Shown: piece by piece, positions 26,626 to 39,780 of the stretch
Layout of the letters: the number at the start of each line of letters is the position of its first letter
How positions within the stretch are numbered: the first letter of the stretch is position 1
Position numbers and translations under genes: made by a program
Origin: Dryas octopetala
Lineage: Eukaryota > Streptophyta > Magnoliopsida > Rosales > Rosaceae
Assembly: GCA_963921425.1 (NCBI GenBank)
Contig: OY992836.1
Span: 9,005,825-9,069,824, forward strand
DNA: 64,000 bases
Direction: 5' to 3'
Notes under the pieces: generated by a model
Told to the model about the DNA's origin: nothing
What the model saw: only the letters and a program-made list of their open reading frames with translations
Database searches by the model: none

Positions 26626-27607
26626 TGGGTCTGAGTTCTTGGCACGTTAATGATCCAATTCTCTCTTTGGTACATGTTATACTGTCTATGCTTCAAAATT
26701 TAATTTCAGTAGTGCATTTAAAAAGTTCTTATTATTTACTGCTTGTGACAGGATATGGCTAATGATTGATTGTTTTTACTTGCACTTGTACCTTTGAATT
26801 CTTTCCATATGCTCAAATTGACTAGGTTCCAAGTTTTCTCTCATTCTTTAAAAAGATGATGCCCTTTCTGAAATATTAATTGCAATACTTTCCCATCACT
26901 TTTGGACTAAGTTGCTTCATCTTTCTTTTCTTCTGATCTTAAGATTCAGGAACCACTGAATCTGTTGTTGATTTGTTTGAGGCTTCTGAACACAATTTAT
27001 CTCCTTTTAAAGTTTCAGATGCCGAATTAGTAGTCCTTTCATGGGACTGCGCTGCCTTCCTACAAAGTGCTTTTCAGTTTTCAATTTTCAGATCCTGAAT
27101 TGGCTATATTTTCTGTTTAGATTCTTTGTTTGTGTTTTTCTTTCCCCTGTCTATGATGTCAAGTTAATTTTGTTTTGTTGTTTTTGGTCATAGATTCTAA
27201 GTCATTTACTTTTCAAATATTGACAGGTCTCTTCAACATAAATGTTTACTGGTTCCTGGTTTATTTCTTAATTGCTATCCAAGTTGGAGCCTTCCCATCA
27301 TCATGACAGCCATTGAAATTCTTATTTCATATTGCTCTAAACAGCAGGCATCATTGACCTCAATATGCTATTCAGTTATATTCTCTGATTTTCCATTTCT
27401 AAGCATATTATGGGCATTCATCTGACTGTTTATTCTTCTCTGCAAAACTGTTTTTTTTTTTTTTTTTCATTAAACAAATCTTGCTTCACATATCTATATC
27501 TAATACTTGACAATAAGTTTGATAAACTACCTTAGTCTTAGCATAGGCTTGTGTGTAACTGATTCTCTCTGTCTAATGAGCTGCTGTTAGTTACTCGGTA
27601 GTTGTGA
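26626..27607. other. 3' flank of the NBS-LRR pseudogene
   Basis: T-rich, non-coding in all frames. It probably includes the old 3' UTR and downstream introns. Nothing else recognised. Confidence 0.4.
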
Positions 27608-27950
27608 TTAGTTAGGATTTGGTAAGCCAATGAACATGGCAACATTGTGCAGCTCTTTCATTTCGAGCCTGTGAATCGTGGAATAGTAGTTGACAAAGCA
27701 TTGCTCAAAGTTTTTCTTGTGGAGTTTGTTGATTTGGCAGAGCTTCGGTGTCAAGAGGCCATAGTAGGGGAGGTAGATTTGCTCATGACTGCAACATTCC
27801 TTGGCCTGCAGAGTTGAGAAGCTTAATGTTTTTGGGGAGCTTGTAGCTCCATGCCTCTGTCTCATCATAATCTACAGCGGACATGATTGTAAGGTAGATT
27901 GCTTTTCGAAGATTTATAGGGAAATCAACTTCTTCCACGATCGCAGTGGC
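27608..27950 (-). pseudogene. Fragment of pre-mRNA-splicing factor CWC22
   Basis: The minus strand encodes NLRKAIYLTIMSAVDYDETE, then after a shift ECCSHEQIYLPYYGLL and NFEQCFVNYYSTIHRLEMKE. These match, in order, the region at the MIF4G-MA3 junction of CWC22, a spliceosome factor that recruits eIF4A3. The piece covers about 110 residues of a protein several times longer. A frameshift and short deletion sit near 27800. No introns or flanking exons were found, so it is a dead fragment, either retro-copied or carried by a transposon. Confidence 0.8.
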
Positions 27951-29135
27951 AGTGGACTACTTAGTGTTGCAGAAAGGAGAGAGCACAAAGTGGTTTCGGT
28001 AAGCCTCTATGTCCTATTTATAAGTAATTGGCATGGGATTTGGATCTCCTCCATTGGATTGGATTTCCTACTTTACTGTAAATCAAAACAGTTGATTAGC
28101 TCAAATCATGTTTGAAGGTATGATTATGATTTACAATCTGACAACCATACTATGTCAAATATCTAACAAAAGAGCATTACCCAATTTTCTTAACTTTTTG
28201 TTCAATAAAAAATTGAGTTTGTCATCTTATATTTATTCTATTATACTTGGTTATTAGTTACCTTTATTTCCAACTTTCGTTATTAATTGTTTGTAGTTAT
28301 TCATTCTACTAAAGTATTAGTTATTTTTAATTTACAGTCGTATTTATTTTTATTTCCAACTTCCCTAAATAATTGTAAGTTATAAAAACTTCTGGGTGTT
28401 TTATGGATCTGAATTGGAAAGACACACAAAAAAAAAAAAAAAAACTTCTGGGTGTTTTTTGATAATAAAAACCAAAGCACCTAACTATTTTAGTTGTCCG
28501 ACTTTGTATATACATGTATAACCAAAAACATGATTGCAAGTCCTGTCACTGGATAATACAGATTTAAAATACATATATCAAATTACAGTCTGGTCTCATC
28601 GAAGAGACTGTTTTAGACTTAAATTCTTCACAACCTTTATTAAAAGACATATTTAAGAAGAAAATTGAACTAATCGCCATGTACCAAAAGAGACCATGCC
28701 CATTAACTAGTTCATTAGAAATCTACAAAAGAAGCCTAAGCGACGACACAAACTCTGATGCGGAATTAACAATGTCTAACCACCAACAACCAACAAAAGA
28801 GTAAAATCAACAATGTCTAAGTTAATTAATTAATTAACAATGCCTTCTATTTAAAAACTAAGACCTAGCCACATTTTCTTAAAAAGAGCATCCCTACAAG
28901 CCTTCCTTTGTTCCGGATCTGCCATAGAACCAAAACAAATATCAATTTACAGTCCGGTCTCATTTAAAATGCTCTTCATTAATGCAAAAGATCACAACCA
29001 ACTTAATATCTAAGGTTTTCAAAAGGGAAAAGTTACTTTCAGAATATTTGAACTGAAGACAAATCATTTGTGAAATTGAGTACCTTTGCAGCAGCTTGTC
29101 TTCATGTCTGAAGTAACAAGTTCGTAGAGTTCCAT
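27951..29135. other. Geneless spacer
   Basis: AT-rich. It contains two short similar segments reading 'ttacagtc[tc]ggtctcat' near 28583 and 28948. The last few hundred bases should be the 3' UTR of the asparagine synthetase gene. Confidence 0.45.
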
Positions 29136-32100
29136 TCAAACCACTGCAGCAGCTTTCCCTACACTCCCTTCTTGTAATTTTTGTGGAGAGCCATTCAGAA
29201 AATTTCCATTCTTTGCATCCACCGCCTCCTCGTATGCAGCTGCATGAATACCAAGTGCAGCACGACCAGATGGATCAGGATTTTTTGACCATGCTGCATC
29301 CCATTCCACAGCTTTCGCTGTACTGCATGCCACACTTGGACCACCTGGAACTGTTGATCTTGCAGCATTCTGTTCAGAAATGGCAAATCGAACATAGTCA
29401 AGTAAATAAACAATGATCCAACATTTTAATCAAGTGAGTATATAAAAGCTGATAGGAAAGAAAAGTGGTATGGGCATCATTTCTTTCATAGTTACTATTT
29501 GCCTTCTGAGGACTAAAACAGAGCACGTACATAAGTCTGTTACCTACTCCATCATAATAAAAAAAATGTAAGAAAGATGAAATGATAAAGCGAGTGAATA
29601 AATCTCTTGCAAGCAGCCAGGCCCCCATAAAATTTGTATCTCACCTTTGGGAAGAACTTCTCAAATATAGTCCTATAATAGTATCCTTCTTTTGTGGTAG
29701 GAGTGTTTTCAGGGTAAATGAAGTTAGCCTGCATCAGCATCGCATCTGTTACCTGTCCCAATACAAAAGAACATAGAGAATTAATTACATGCAGCTAAGG
29801 AAGAAGCATATTTAATGTTTCTGAGTTGGGTTGTTAAACAAAGTACATTTAGAACTTTGAATTGAATTATTGCAACATGAAATGAACCAAAAAAAAGGTA
29901 ATATTCTTTTACCATAAGTTTGACATGTTATCTTGTCAGAATTTCAAGCTGGACCGCACACATTCAAACAAGAACCCAGCTAATCAGTGATCCAGATCGA
30001 TAATTCAGCAACATAACATGTCAGACTATCTGGCAATAGAATATTTCCCTCAAAAATATAACTCTTAAGTTACGGTGATGCGTACTTGTTTGTTGGCATG
30101 ATCTTTCAAGCCGTCAATCCAGCTGTAACCAACCCCATCACTGAACTGTTCCTTCTGCCGGTACAATATGTGCTAAAATCCAAAAAAACCAAAGTAAAGA
30201 CAAAGTTTCAATCGATGTATATTGCACATATACAGTGTGCAAGTTGAATACAAGATACCTTAGAGAAACTCTTCCAAGAAAGAATAATAAAATATGCAAA
30301 ACGATGACCATGTATAACTTGATTAGCACGATGGTTGAGCATGACACAAAAGCAGAAAGTTACAAACCTTCGGCAAATACGGCTTCTGATCATCATCAAA
30401 TGCCTTGCGTAAGACCCACTTCTCAATTCTCCCAAGATCAGGCCTGATCTGCAGTTACAAATGCAACTACTAGATGTATGAATTCAGTAAAAACTTAAGT
30501 TTAATAATATAAATTGGCAAAAGAAAAATAGCAATCAACATAATTCCTAATTATTTCATATCGCCATATCGGTAACTATATGACCATATAATCTAAGAGA
30601 CGACCAGAGACCGCCCAAACTCTGTTACACACACCAAAACATGACCTGTACTATGTTGGGAAAATTGTTGTGTATGTTAATAATAATATGATGAAAATCA
30701 CCAGGTAGTAGGTCATTTCCTTTGAGTCATGACATTACTTTCTTAACCTTGTTTTATAGATGGGCAGCCACTATGCCAAATAACAGCAGTAGACTTCCCA
30801 TCACTTCCTTGAGTCATGAAATTCCTTTATTAACTTTGTTTTATAGATGAGCAGCCACTATGCCAAATAACAGCAGTAGACTTCCAATCATATAATATCT
30901 GAGTTGCTCACCCATATAAAATTGGGAAATAGAGGGAAATACAAACATTAACCAGTTCTATACCATTTTCCATTCTGGATCGATGCCCATGGCAATCTTG
31001 ATGAATTCTTTATCTAAAAAGGGTACACGAGCCTCAACACCCCAAGCTGAAGTTGATTTATTGGCCCTCAGACAGTCGTACAGATGAAGAGCTTTAATCT
31101 ATTCCATAGTCACAACAGTCCAATAAGAAAAAACAAAAGAAAAATGTTACAATAGTCATCAACTGTAGTAGAACAAAATCCAGTATTGCAAGTACATAAT
31201 CATTTGCCACAAAAATAAAACAAGAAAAGAAAACCAGAGAGGGAGGGAGGGAGAGAGTTTATGCGGATACCTTCTGACATGTTTCTTGGTGAAACTCCTC
31301 CTTGTTTGGTGCCTTGTGGAAATACAAGTAACCTCCAAATATTTCATCTGAACCTTCTCCAGAAAGAACCATTTTCACTCCCAAAGATTTAATTTTCCGA
31401 GACATAAGAAACATGGGAGTGCTAGCTCTGATAGTGGTCACATCATATGTTTCAATATGGTAAATAACTTCCTCGAGTGCATCTATACCTTCCTGACATA
31501 TCAAAGCAAAGAAACAAATTATCTGTTTGATGCATGGCATGATTATAGATCCTGGTTTTTGTCCTGGGATTACTGATGTAGTACAAAGTTTCCTCAAAAT
31601 CCAAGGAAGAAATAGAAGAAAATATAGAGGGTAGAAGAAAGAAAAAGAATGAGATAGAAAATAGATTTGAGAAGAAGAACAAGTAGGGGAGAGACAGGAT
31701 TGGGGTAAATGCAATTTTGTATTTTCGATCAATATACTAATAATCTGAAGCCTATTGCAAGTAGTCCAAATTTTGGAATAATAATTAATCCCTACATTTC
31801 ACTAATTAAATTACCTGAATTCTAAAAAAAAAGAATAACCTAATTTATACCCTTGAACCTAAGTACAAATACTCTTCTTGCACCCCTCATCAAATACCTG
31901 AACAGTAAAGTAAAACTCATGATGACGAGTTCCAAGATAATCTGCAACTTCTCTCGCTGCTTTCAAATCTGGAGATCCCTGGAGATTGAAAATGTAAAAC
32001 ATTTGAATGGAGAAACATTATCAGAAAGATAAAATATGGTAAAGAATTGCAGGAAATACATCTAATGCTGTCAGGTGCCAAAATTTGCATGGGAAAGGCT

Positions 32101-35100
32101 ATTGAACATCTACAACAAGGACCTTTGGTTTATTTAAACTTCCCATGTTAACGTCCTATACAGATGTTGTCAGACACAACTCAGTGCCCTCATCACAAAC
32201 ATAAATGTTACCACATACCAACTTTTTTGTCAGACATTTGGACGACATTAGGCATAAGCAACAGAAGAAGCTCACCCTTGTCTGAGTTTTTATCTTAGAA
32301 AGTGTATTATTATACTTGTTCAAATAGGAAATTCAGGTTGTATAAATGTTACCGTATACCAACTTTTTTGTCAGACATTTGGACGTCATTAGGCATGAGC
32401 AACAGAAGAAGCCCACCCTTGTCTGAGTTTTTATCTTAGGAAGTGTATTATTATACTTGTTCAAATAGGAAATTTAGGTTGTCTAACAAGTTTATAGACT
32501 GGTAGGAAACACACAGGCAACCTGCAGTTCAAGCAATAAATAAACAGACATCTTTTGTTCATGCACTGCTGGGGAAAATGAAGAGAGGGGGAGGGGTGGT
32601 GAGGCAGGACCTGAAAAGCACCATAGCTCGCTATCTAACAAGAGATAAGTATTACAACCTCAAGCCAATGCACTATAATTGATTAAGCACAATATATAAA
32701 GAGACAAGTATTATGACCTCTAAGCCAATGCAAAAGGTGTGTAACTGTGATCCCCACTGACGTGCAGCTTCTGAGTTGGCCAAATAGCGACAAGCCACAG
32801 CAGCAACGAGTGATGAGTCTAGTCCTCCAGACAAAAGAACGCCAAATGGTACATCTGTCATAAGTCTCTTAACCACAGCCTGGAAGTGTCAAAACCAAAA
32901 AAAGGGGGTATGAAATTAGAATCTGTAAGCATTAGATGTGGTATAAGAATGAGATGCAGAGGTCAATTTGGCCTAAGACCTGGTTGTTGAATAGACTTAA
33001 ATCTATCTGAACAAACCACATATCTGAAGATAATTCCTAGCCCCAATCGGAAAAAATAAAAATTACATATATAAATATATATATATATATCTTTTGCACT
33101 ATAAATACTTGCACACTGTAAACCCATAGGTGCTACACTAATATTATGATATAAGGCCGCTACAAAAAAAAAAAAAAAAAAGGGCATACATATACCAAAT
33201 GTCTGTCATTACAACAGACTATCAAAAGGGAAAGAAAAGAAAGTATGAATATACCATCCAGTCAAATTATATATATATATATATATGTACTTATATTACA
33301 TATAAGTCAAAGTACCATTTTTAGAGAAGTATCATATTGATTTCTATTTTCAGCCAGTTGACCAGCAACATAGTTATTCTTGCATGGGTTCTGCTATTAT
33401 ACAGTAATTATGCATATTTACCGAATTGGTTAATGGGGCCCTCCAAATGAAACTGTTATATTACCCATTATATTACACTATGTACTGAGCTTAAACGCAA
33501 GTTTACTTTCTAATTCTGATATTAGGGCATCAGTTATCAAAGATATTATTGGAATAAAAGTGGACTATGAGATATATCAAACTCAAACCCCAACCTCACC
33601 CCAACCTCATCTCCTCTTCCTCAATGTTCAGCAGCAAGCAAGTTCCTCAAGTCAACACCCAATTAGCAGAGTCGCACATCAAGTAAACAACTCCCAACAC
33701 TTAATATTGGGAGAGGGAAAAAACTGGCATCAACCAACCTCTCCTTTTTAAGATTCATCTCAACCACCCAGTATTCACAAATAAACAACCAAATACAAGA
33801 ACAAGGTTTTGATAAGCAAAAGGAATAATTTATATGGTAGTATTCTAGTCTCAGTAACACACTTCTCAAAACGACGAAAATGGAAAAATGGAATTTGGTT
33901 TATCACAAGCTAATTACGACTAACAGATGAAGATAAGAACACAAGTGGAAGCAAGTATAGGTTCATTGCATACCTTCTCGAAAGCCTCACGTAAAACTTT
34001 GGGATCATAAGAAGTCGATGGTGTATGCTCCAAATACCATTGTGGGTTGTACCACCTTCTAAGCCCTCCTGCAAACATATAAGTTTGTAAATAAAATATT
34101 AAGGCATAAAACTTTGAGAATTTTTAAATTCAGTTACACTAATCTAAAAAGACAAAGACTCAGTTCACAAGTTCTCAACTTTCTGAAGGTTATTACTTAT
34201 CCAAACTGAGCATACCAAAAAAAATGGACTTCTAAACTCATACTTTTGAATTTTCCTAGTGATATTGAAAGAATAAAGCCAAATATTTTCCATCAAAGTA
34301 TGTCCAAACCCTCCAACTATAATATAATTTTGCAAAACATATTTGGTTCCTGAAGTGAAACAATAATAGCATCATTTCTTCTCCTCCTTTTCCATTTTCT
34401 GTTAATGGGGGGGAAAAATACATCATAAAAGGAAGCTGTATGCAGATCTCATAAAATTTATATCAAACCTTTGCTGACTAACAAAGCTGTTACTTTCTTA
34501 ATTTCATCAATAAAAATCTTTGATACTAACTATGGCTCAGCAATTAGAATATACATACCTTGCTTGCTAGAGTATATATGCCCTGGAGGAAAAGATATGA
34601 ATCTTTCACAATCATCACTTAAAGCTTTCATTTCAGAAGCAAACCAGACTGATCCTGCAAAAAAATAAGTACTGCTTAAATGTGTGATATAACTAAGGCT
34701 TAACCATGTATAATGACCTAAGGTTAATGTCTGTGATGATTAAGGCTTAAATGTGGGTGGTGATTAAAAATACAATATAAAAGAAAACACACTTTTGTAG
34801 CACTGCAAATTAGAAGAAGAAGAAGAACAACAACAACAACTAGGGGAGAGAAAGAATTGGGGTAAATGCAATTTTGTATTTTCAATCAATCAACATTCCA
34901 GCAAATGGCCAAAAAAAAAAAAAAAAAACATTCCAGCAAATTTAGGAGGACTAGAAATCAAAGTTAATTTTTGGTTGCTTTAAGAAACTTTTTTTGACAA
35001 GTGCAAAGAAAAATTAAAGCAACAATCAAGTAAATTTAGGTGGACTAAAAATAAAAGCTAAAGCTATATAGTGCATACCATCAAGACCCCAGCCCATGTA

Positions 35101-35787
35101 AAGTGGGGTAATACCAATAGCATCTCGAGCTGCGATAAAACTGTTGTCTGTCGTGTCAAGAAGCACAAAGGAAAACATGCCATCCAACATGTCCACAAAC
35201 TCTTCCCCATGTTCTTCATACTGCCAAAGATAAAATTTAAGTTATAAAAAAGCCATGGTATAGTAGAAAAAAGAGTGCACAGAAAGTAATAAAGAGAAAC
35301 TAATTTTGCTCTAATTCCCGTTAGAAGATAGTCAGTTAAGCATGCATTACCAGATCTCAAATAAGTGCTCGATTACTTACAAGATGGGCAATCACTTCAC
35401 AGTCACTGCCAGTTCGGAATTGATGCGACTTCAGTTTTTCTCTCAATTGCTTATGGTTATATATCTCACCATTAACCTAAAGGCAAAGCTCCAACAATCA
35501 AGTAGAAGTTAGGTCAATGTAATTAGATAAAAAGATCAACCAAATAAAGATCTAGAATAAATATGCAACTTTGAACTGTGAATGGCATGCTAAAAGCCAC
35601 TGAAAGGAAAGTCTTCATGGGTATTTGAAAAAGTGCGCACAAAAAAGTAATTGGTGTTTACAGATTTATGGTAGTAACCCATTCAAAACCAACCAAAGTT
35701 TGAAATAAACCAGTTGCAACTGGAACATATAATGCTTTAAGTTGCCATGGACCAATAACCAGGAATTTCATCAGAGGGGACCAGGTG

Positions 35788-35843
<56 letters not shown>

Positions 35844-36374
35844 AAATTGTAGGGAAATTTTCTGCATGTGATGATACTCCAACTTAGGTTGTGGTTCCGG
35901 GAATAGAAATGGCGACAAGTAAGGAATGGAATCAAAGTAGTCGGTTATATTGTACAGGTCAAAAATTGGAATTATGTTTGGTTGAAAATTAGTAGACGAG
36001 CTCGGGGCTTAGGTCTCAGGGTTCGGTTCCTGTGACTCAAGATTCGATACTGAGGATCTGGTGCCTTGGTCCAAGGTTGATGATGGGGCTCAAGGCATGA
36101 GAGTCCTAAGCTCGACACTTATTTGTAGGAACAATGAAATGGGCATTCCTCACCTCAAATTTCCATTCCATTATTTTGGGGAACAAGGAATGCTGATTTC
36201 CAAACTACATATGATAACCAAACAATCTAACACTCCACTCCAAAGTTCATTCCAATAAACCAAAGTGCAAAATTCTAATACAAACTAATCTTCACCCTAT
36301 CCAAATCCGATTAATTGAATTGCAGTGAAGTTTCATAAAGCAGAATGCAAAGATCAATAAGTTCAACTTAATGC

Positions 36375-36418
<44 letters not shown>

Positions 36419-36769
36419 TACAGTGACAATGACGGTCTTGTCTTCGTTGTAAAGTGGCTGATCTCCTGAAGCAGGGTCTACAATAGCTAATCGCTGGTGA
36501 GCAAGATAACAATTCCCATGACAGTGCAACCCACTCCAATCAGGACCCCGATGCCGCAACCTACATGCAATGCAACCACATACAACAATCAATTCTCCAC
36601 TAAGGCCACATACAACGACCAAAAACTAAACCAGAGGAAATGTACGGATAATTTGAGCAAACGAAATTCAAAAAAAATAATTGCAGTACCTGCGAGAGAG
36701 CTCGATGATGCGAGAGCGCTTGGCCTGAGAGTTGTCAACGCAGCCAAAGACTGCGAGAATCCCACACAT
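29136..36769 (-). CDS. Asparagine synthetase (glutamine-hydrolysing), 14 exons, 585 aa
   Basis: Transcript-order exons: 36690-36769, 36422-36560, 35381-35476, 35079-35220, 34559-34654, 33974-34068, 32718-32879, 31898-31978, 31271-31492, 30964-31098, 30368-30448, 30086-30172, 29645-29752, 29136-29369. All borders are GT/AG, and the join gives 586 codons in one frame, the usual plant length. The enzyme makes asparagine from aspartate, glutamine and ATP in the cytosol, for nitrogen storage and transport. The N-terminal class II glutaminase domain starts MCGILAVFG with catalytic Cys2 exposed after Met removal. [10 protein letters not shown] and VNGEIYNH follow. The synthetase domain has the PP-loop S-G-G-L-D-S-S at 233-239 and [14 protein letters not shown] from 341. 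The gene looks fully functional. Which plant ASN class it belongs to needs a tree. Confidence 0.97.
30717..30890. repeat. 87-bp tandem duplication in an asparagine synthetase intron
   Basis: Two units with an 87-base offset ('gagtcatg' at 30724 and 30811). Each carries 'cagccactatgccaaataac'. They lie in the intron between exons 10 and 11. Confidence 0.85.
32201..32482. repeat. 141-bp tandem duplication in an asparagine synthetase intron
   Basis: Unit 32201-32341 is followed directly by 32342-32482 with only a handful of substitutions. Both start 'ataaatgttacc' and end 'aggttgt'. They lie in the intron between exons 7 and 8. Confidence 0.92.
35791..35841. repeat. GA microsatellite in asparagine synthetase intron 2
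   Basis: Pure (AG)n of about 25 units. Confidence 0.95.
36380..36410. repeat. GA microsatellite beside the exon 2 donor of asparagine synthetase
   Basis: (AG)n tract ending about 11 bases inside the intron from the exon 2 end at 36422. On the transcript it is a CU-rich run. Confidence 0.9.
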
Positions 36770-37228
36770 GGCGGCGAACTGGCGATGGCGGCTTCTCGCA
36801 CTCTCTTGGACTCTATAAGCGGAAGGAGTGGCACAGCATCAAAGTGGAGGCTGCGGAATCGGAATCAGGTGTGTGAATTTATAAAATGCAAGGCCCTTTG
36901 ATCACGGCCGTTGATTCTGACATGCTGACTGACCACTTTTCAAAAAGATTCTACCTTTTTTCTAATTTTTCCTGTTTCTATATTTGATAGGGTATTACCT
37001 GACAGCTATCAACTCTTCTGTCTAGATTCTAAAGAGAATCTTATTTATTTATTTTTTGTAAATATGGTTGGATTGTTTTTACGGCAGCTTCAAATATATA
37101 TCTTTTTGTTGGAAACTTGGAATTCAATATAGGTTATTTACAAATAAATAAATAAATAATTATAAATTATAAATTCCTTAATACACTTGTCTATAATTTT
37201 ATTTTAGTCATTGTTGATCATAATCAAA
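36770..37228. promoter_or_regulatory. Asparagine synthetase 5' flank
   Basis: The 459 bases between the ATG and the nearest transposon end must hold the core promoter and leader. No unambiguous TATA box was chosen. The DNA is AT-rich beyond 36900. Confidence 0.4.
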
Positions 37229-37880
37229 GGAAAGTGATTTTCGCACTCCACTTTTTTCCATTTGCACTCATTTAATTTTTTTAATTATTATTTATATATT
37301 TTATTACATGTATTGCCAAGTCTATCTTTTTGTTGCATTCTCTCCTCGTCAAACCAACCCAAGCTTTCTTCCTTTAGCCTCCAGATGCTATGCATATATC
37401 AACTCTCTCCTTAAGTGTCCATATTGGTAATAAATCAACACATTTTTTTGTTTGATTTATCAAATCTATTATATTAAGACCACCACCCCACTATTGAAAC
37501 TAGCACTGTGAGTTTCCTCGGCCATATTCCAAACAATTGAGTATTCGGATGAATCCCTTCCCAAATAGCATCAGTTACAAAAGCTACTTCAAAGTTGGTG
37601 AAGACTTTTCAATTGCATTTACATGTTGATGAAACCTTTTATTGATCAGATGTCTATCATGAGTAATGTCATTCGATAAGGAGTTATAAGCAATATAATT
37701 ACTCATCCTTCGATTAGGATGTTGCTTCTACTTTTTTTTTTGGTTGAAATTTTTTTTTATTTCATTAAATGTAAACTAGAAATAATTTGATATGGAAGTA
37801 ATTCGATCTATTAGCTGGTTTGGGTTTTAAAAGTCAAAGCAAGTGTCAGTATTGTTTCACCTCTCCCAACAACTCCTTTT

Positions 37881-37885
37881 CTTTT
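37881..37885. repeat. Target-site duplication (left), CTTTT
   Basis: The 5-bp CTTTT directly before the left LTR is repeated directly after the right LTR at 45029-45033. This marks one clean integrase-type insertion. Confidence 0.9.
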
Positions 37886-38522
37886 TGTTGATGCCCAAAA
37901 ATGGTAGAGCAGTCAACGTCGAGTCGAACCACGTAGGCCCGTTGACCCACCACTGAGCGGATGACACGTCGAAGTGGGGCAGGAACGGATAGCTGGGGTC
38001 CGACTGGTGAGGAATGAGAGAGAATGATATCCAGAGCACCCTGCACAGGTACACAAAAGTGAGCGGGAAGGGCACCGGTGTGGTGCCGGCCAAAGGTCCT
38101 CCGACGCTCAAGTCAGTGTTCAGAGAGATCTGAGAGCAGAGTGAGTGAATCGTATAATAATGATTTCAGTTGTCCTTTTGTGACAAGAAGGTACCTCTTT
38201 TATAGTACCTTTGGAAGAGTGTCAACCAATCCGGTGACGACACGTGTCCTTTGTGGTGACTTGCACTGTAGGAGCGCCACGTGGCACCGGTCTCGAGGAT
38301 CCGAGTTAGTTGACACGGGCCGGGGGCCCGAGAGGCTTGAGCTTGGGAGGCCGGAGCCTAAGAGGCCGGGGCCCAGGGGGCCGGAGCCCATGAGGCCGGA
38401 GCCTAGTGGATCATGGGCTAGGAGCCCAGGAAGGGCTTAGTCTTTTGGGTCTAGGCCCAAACAGCATGGTGTTGGGCCTTGTGTGACTTGTCGTTATGCC
38501 GAGATGATTAGTCATACGAACA
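37886..38522 (-). repeat. LTR (3' LTR of the element)
   Basis: 637 bp, identical to 44392-45028 except for one substitution. In element orientation it begins TGTTCGTATGAC and ends GGGCATCAACA. Confidence 0.97.
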
Positions 38523-38535
38523 GAAGTCCCCCAAG
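38523..38535 (-). other. Polypurine tract
   Basis: The minus strand reads CTTGGGGGACTTC directly before the 3' LTR. This is the expected site for plus-strand priming. A second copy of the same motif sits at 38649-38661. Confidence 0.75.
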
Positions 38536-38736
38536 TTTCCGAGCAAAAGATACTTCTTGGTTGGGAACTTTGTACACAAAAGAGTCCGAGCAGAACGACA
38601 AGTAACCACACACTTGTTCACACTTGTTCCTGCTTAAGCTACTGTTTAGAAGTCCCCCAAGTTCCTTAGCAAGAAAAGCTGTACTGCAGGAAAGCTTGGG
38701 GGTTCAGATGACACTTTATTTCTTTTTTCTTCTTCT

Positions 38737-38772
<36 letters not shown>

Positions 38773-39689
38773 AGAGTGTCTGATCACCCTGTAGTCCGAG
38801 CAGTAGACGCTTCGTGTAATCCCAGTGAATCTCGTCCGATTGCAATGGTGGGATGTCGCCCTTTGTAAATGAGAATCTTGCATGAAATGGTAGAGCCTAA
38901 ATATAAAGATTTCCACACCCTCATCTCTCTTTTTTTTTTTTTTTTTTTTTTTTTTGACCATTGGAGGAGAGAGAGAGAGAGAGATGCCCTTTTTTTTTCA
39001 TTTTTTGAAAAATGACTCAAAATAGAGCTCCCCCCCCCCCCTTTTGTGTGTGATAACCGAATACAGGGCTCCCCCCTTCTATTATTATTATTTTTTTTTG
39101 GCTGACTTGGAGAGAGTATGTATTTGTGTGTTTTTCTGTAAAAACTGATCTTTGGGAGGCTGAGGCTCAGATCCAAGGGGGGGGCTCGGATCGAGAGGGG
39201 GGCTGCTGCTTGGGTCGGGTCTGGGTAGGTGTGGGCTCGGCGCGGGGCGGAGGAGGGGCGATTCGGGTCGGAGCGTTTGCGGGGAGCGTAGCGGGTCAGA
39301 CCGGTGCTTCGGGCTGTCTGGTGTTGCGCGGAGGCCGCGGGTCGGGTCAGAGACCCTAGCTGCGTTTTGGGCTTTGTGGTGGTGCGCGGAGGGGTCGGGT
39401 CGGAGTGCTTGTGCCCGGGTCGGAAGCGCAGAGGCAGAGGGACTGGGGTCGGGTCTGTCTGTGCGACTGCTGGGAGGGCGAGCGCACTTCGTTTCTGGGC
39501 GGAGGGGTGCTGCACGGGGCGAAGTTCAGATCGGCTGGAGTTGGTGCGCAGCAGGGGGGGTTGCTCGGCTCGGCGCGGAGGCACGGTGCAGGGGGCTCGG
39601 GCCGGAACTGTTGGCAGCGGCTCGGGCTGTGGTGCTGCGCGGAGGGGGGCTGCTCGGAAGTTTGCGCAGCAGGGGGGGTTGTGGTGTGC

Positions 39690-39780
39690 CCGGATCGGTG
39701 GGCTGCTCGGCTCGGAGCAGTGGGCTGCTCGGCTCGGAGCAGTGGGCTGCTCGGCTCGGAGCAGTGGGCTGCTCGGGTGT
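39690..39780. repeat. GC-rich 21-bp tandem array in the LTR element
   Basis: Three to four units of 'gggctgctcggctcggagcagt'-type sequence. Confidence 0.85.
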
